Below the pieces are notes generated by a model, which was not told the origin of the DNA, searched no databases, and saw only the letters and a program-made list of their open reading frames with translations. A DNA stretch of 64,000 nt from Bryum argenteum (lineage: Eukaryota; Streptophyta; Bryopsida; Bryales; Bryaceae), in the NCBI GenBank assembly GCA_037043015.1, contig CM073329.1, forward strand, positions 15,144,648 to 15,208,647. Reading direction: 5' to 3'. Shown piece by piece: positions 62,131-64,000 of this stretch (the first letter of the stretch is position 1; every line of letters begins with the position of its first letter). A program made the translations under genes and the position numbers.

Positions 62131-62389
62131 TTAATGAGGAGGCCCATTCGACGAATACGGGCAGACGGGTATGAGCTGTGGGCGCAAATTCTTTGGCTCA
62201 TATCTCCCACCTAATGTGTGTTGCTATGGGGCCTGGCTAATATATCGTATGTCTGGAAAAAGAACATCTGAGAAAGTTTCAATGTCTCTCAAATGATTTC
62301 ATACATAGATATATAGAAACTCCGGTCCCTTTCTAAATGAAGCGTTTGTTTGTGATGTTGATATCCCGATGGCCAGTGGACAAGGGAAA

Positions 62390-63010
62390 ATTGTAACGAT
62401 ACTATTTCCCCCTCTCGAGGGTGAACACTATAACTACACTAGTTTTTGACTAGTTTCTAGTGCCTTATAGATACTTGACATAGTATCCCCCCAAAGGGCT
62501 TTAACCCTTAAACGTCTGAGGGGCCCCGAGGGGGCCGTTTCCAATAGAATCTCCTCTGTAGCTCTCAATGTACTCAACTTTTCACTCATATTTTAATGTC
62601 AAAATGGTCACCTTCTTGTGATGCATTCAAAAAGTGAAATTTTAGAATTCAATTCACAATTTGTATGAGTGATTTGTGCTTTGAAAAGATTGTGGTAGGT
62701 AGGTTGGGGTTGTATATAACCTTGTAGGAGGTTGCAAGCTCATCATTGATTGGTGCATTCATGATGCCCAAATTCAAAAAGTGCACTATTCATGATGCCC
62801 AAGTCCAAAAGATGTTGTGATCCAATTTTGGGCTGCCCCAATCCGTATAGCTGGACGTTTAAAGCTTAAGGTACCCAAACAACAAGGACCAAGGACCCCC
62901 CACAATAGTTGGGTGGACTATAGTGGTGAGTGCCACGCCGGCATGGGCAATAGAACCCACCACCTCCTCATTGGGAGCCATGAGCCCTGACGACCAAGCC
63001 AAGGCTTGTG
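62390..63010 (-). repeat. Dispersed repeat R, copy 2, interrupted by a TTAA element
   Basis: Inverse of 20450-20790 and 63480-63690. It contains GTGAACACTATAACTACACTAG, CTAGTTTCTAGTGCC and GCCGGCATGGGC, and is split by the element 62515-62865. Confidence 0.65.
62515..62865 (-). mobile_element. TTAA/CCC family 1, copy 4 (351 bases)
   Basis: The left end CCCTTAAACGTC follows TTAA (62511-62514). The right end is eroded (CGTTTAAAGC) before TTAA (62866-62869). The body matches copy 2 in orientation. Unoccupied counterparts of its site are in repeat R at 20641-20644 (TCAA) and 63555-63558 (TTGA). Confidence 0.8.
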
Positions 63011-63479
63011 ATGCCTTGATTTCATAGATACAACGTGATTGTTCCCAAATACATATGATTAGTTGTTGATATGTGTATGGTAGGAACACCTAAAGGCAGG
63101 CGCCTCCACATAAGGGTGCACGTCAGATTCTTGTTGCTTCAAAGATTTAACCACCCTATATGCACCCTTGATGTACCTTATGTGTACATGCAATAGGGTG
63201 AATTGCTATAAGTATATCCATCACTTCTAAAATTTGTAATTAAATTTGTAGGTGTTAAAAAGTTTCCCTCCTTTTTGGTTGCCATGCCCTCTTTTGGTGT
63301 AGATGGGTGAATAGTTGCATGGCTATTTTACCCTATGACAAGGTTACTTTTAAGTCACCTTCTCGTAGATTATGATGTTGATTCCCTTGTGTTCCATTGC
63401 TTTTAATATGAAATGCAGATTTGCACACTAATAGGTGAATATTTGCATGTAAATAATTGTGTTTATGAAGCACGCCTTT
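63011..63479. other. Intergenic, nothing recognised
   Basis: No coding or transposon structure supported. Confidence 0.35.
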
Positions 63480-63690
63480 GGGGTGCGCTTGAGAATCACC
63501 ACCATAGTTCACCCAACTAAGGTGTGGGTTCTTGGACCTCGTTGCATGAGTACCTTGAAGCCCTTAGGAGGGATTCCATGCCAGGTATCTCAAAGGCACT
63601 AATAACTAGGTAGGAGCTAACATTGTGTTTACCTTGAGAGGGGTTAGTACTCTCACCATTTGTGTTATGACCTCCGGACATACATTCAAG
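63480..63690 (+). repeat. Dispersed repeat R, copy 3
   Basis: Aligns with 20560-20770: CACCACCAT-GTTCACCCAA, GTACCTTGAAGCCCTT, GGCACTAATAACTAG and GAGAGGGGTTAGTA. It holds another unoccupied version of the 62511 insertion site. Confidence 0.6.
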
Positions 63691-64000
63691 GATAGGTGGA
63701 ACGGAGTTTTCTTCTTCCACGCCCGAGTTTGAGTGTTCTTACCTCAATTATTGGCTACATATGATAAATTAAAGTGAATTGGCACTTGGTTTTATGTCCT
63801 ACCTAGATTGGTAAGAACTCTACACAACAATTCTAGAGAAGAACCCAATCCCAGTACTCCTCTGTCTCTGAAAAGCACCAAGTTTCGCTAAAAATGGTTG
63901 GATTTTCTTTATCCGATCAGCATGAGGCTTTTTGTAAGTGAGTCCTAAAGTATTATTAGAAATTTTTCATTGATATCAAATCTTGAATTCTTTGTAAGAC
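63691..64000. other. Window end, nothing recognised
   Basis: No coding or repeat structure supported before the edge of the window. Confidence 0.3.

Overview
The window is nuclear DNA of a land plant. Evidence: spliced genes with GT-AG introns, secreted germin-like (cupin) genes, a TPD1-like secreted cysteine-rich gene, a Ty1/copia retrotransposon primed by initiator-Met tRNA, and abundant short inverted-repeat transposons. Genes are sparse and GC-richer than the AT-rich, repeat-filled spacers. The three-exon germin-like genes and the overall look would suit a non-seed plant (bryophyte, lycophyte or fern), but the species cannot be fixed from the sequence alone.

Layout. 1-9.4 kb: no convincing gene; a mosaic of small DNA transposons (PIF/Harbinger-like elements with TAA/TTA target duplications, and a second group bounded by TTAA and CCC/CCCC termini). 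9.4-15.8 kb: one multi-exon gene (+) for an unrecognised multi-pass membrane protein, with a LINE-like relic on the other strand of an intron. 16.4-41 kb: four germin-like genes, A (-, broken in its last exon), B (+), C (+), D (-). B and C are a segmental duplication. A 5.7-kb copia element, 24027-29768, sits about 190 bases upstream of B, and copy C keeps the empty site. 41-50 kb: repeats, including a three-unit satellite, a ~1-kb direct duplication, and a minisatellite grown inside one copy of that duplication. 50.8-53.3 kb: a TPD1-like gene (-) with one signal-peptide exon, one linker exon and two intact, equal-length, phase-compatible terminal exons. 53.5-64 kb: AT-rich spacer with a (TA)n tract, direct repeats and more TTAA-bounded elements, two of them inserted side by side.

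How the pieces relate. The germin-like proteins are predicted secreted cupins; three of the four have Gln where the family has its metal-binding Glu, and only D keeps Glu. The TPD1-like gene could make two secreted peptides from a shared start. The most unusual material is the set of TTAA-bounded non-autonomous elements. Unoccupied copies of several insertion sites are present in this same window and support a 4-base TTAA target, as in piggyBac-type transposition, a superfamily little described in plants. No transposase for them is visible here.
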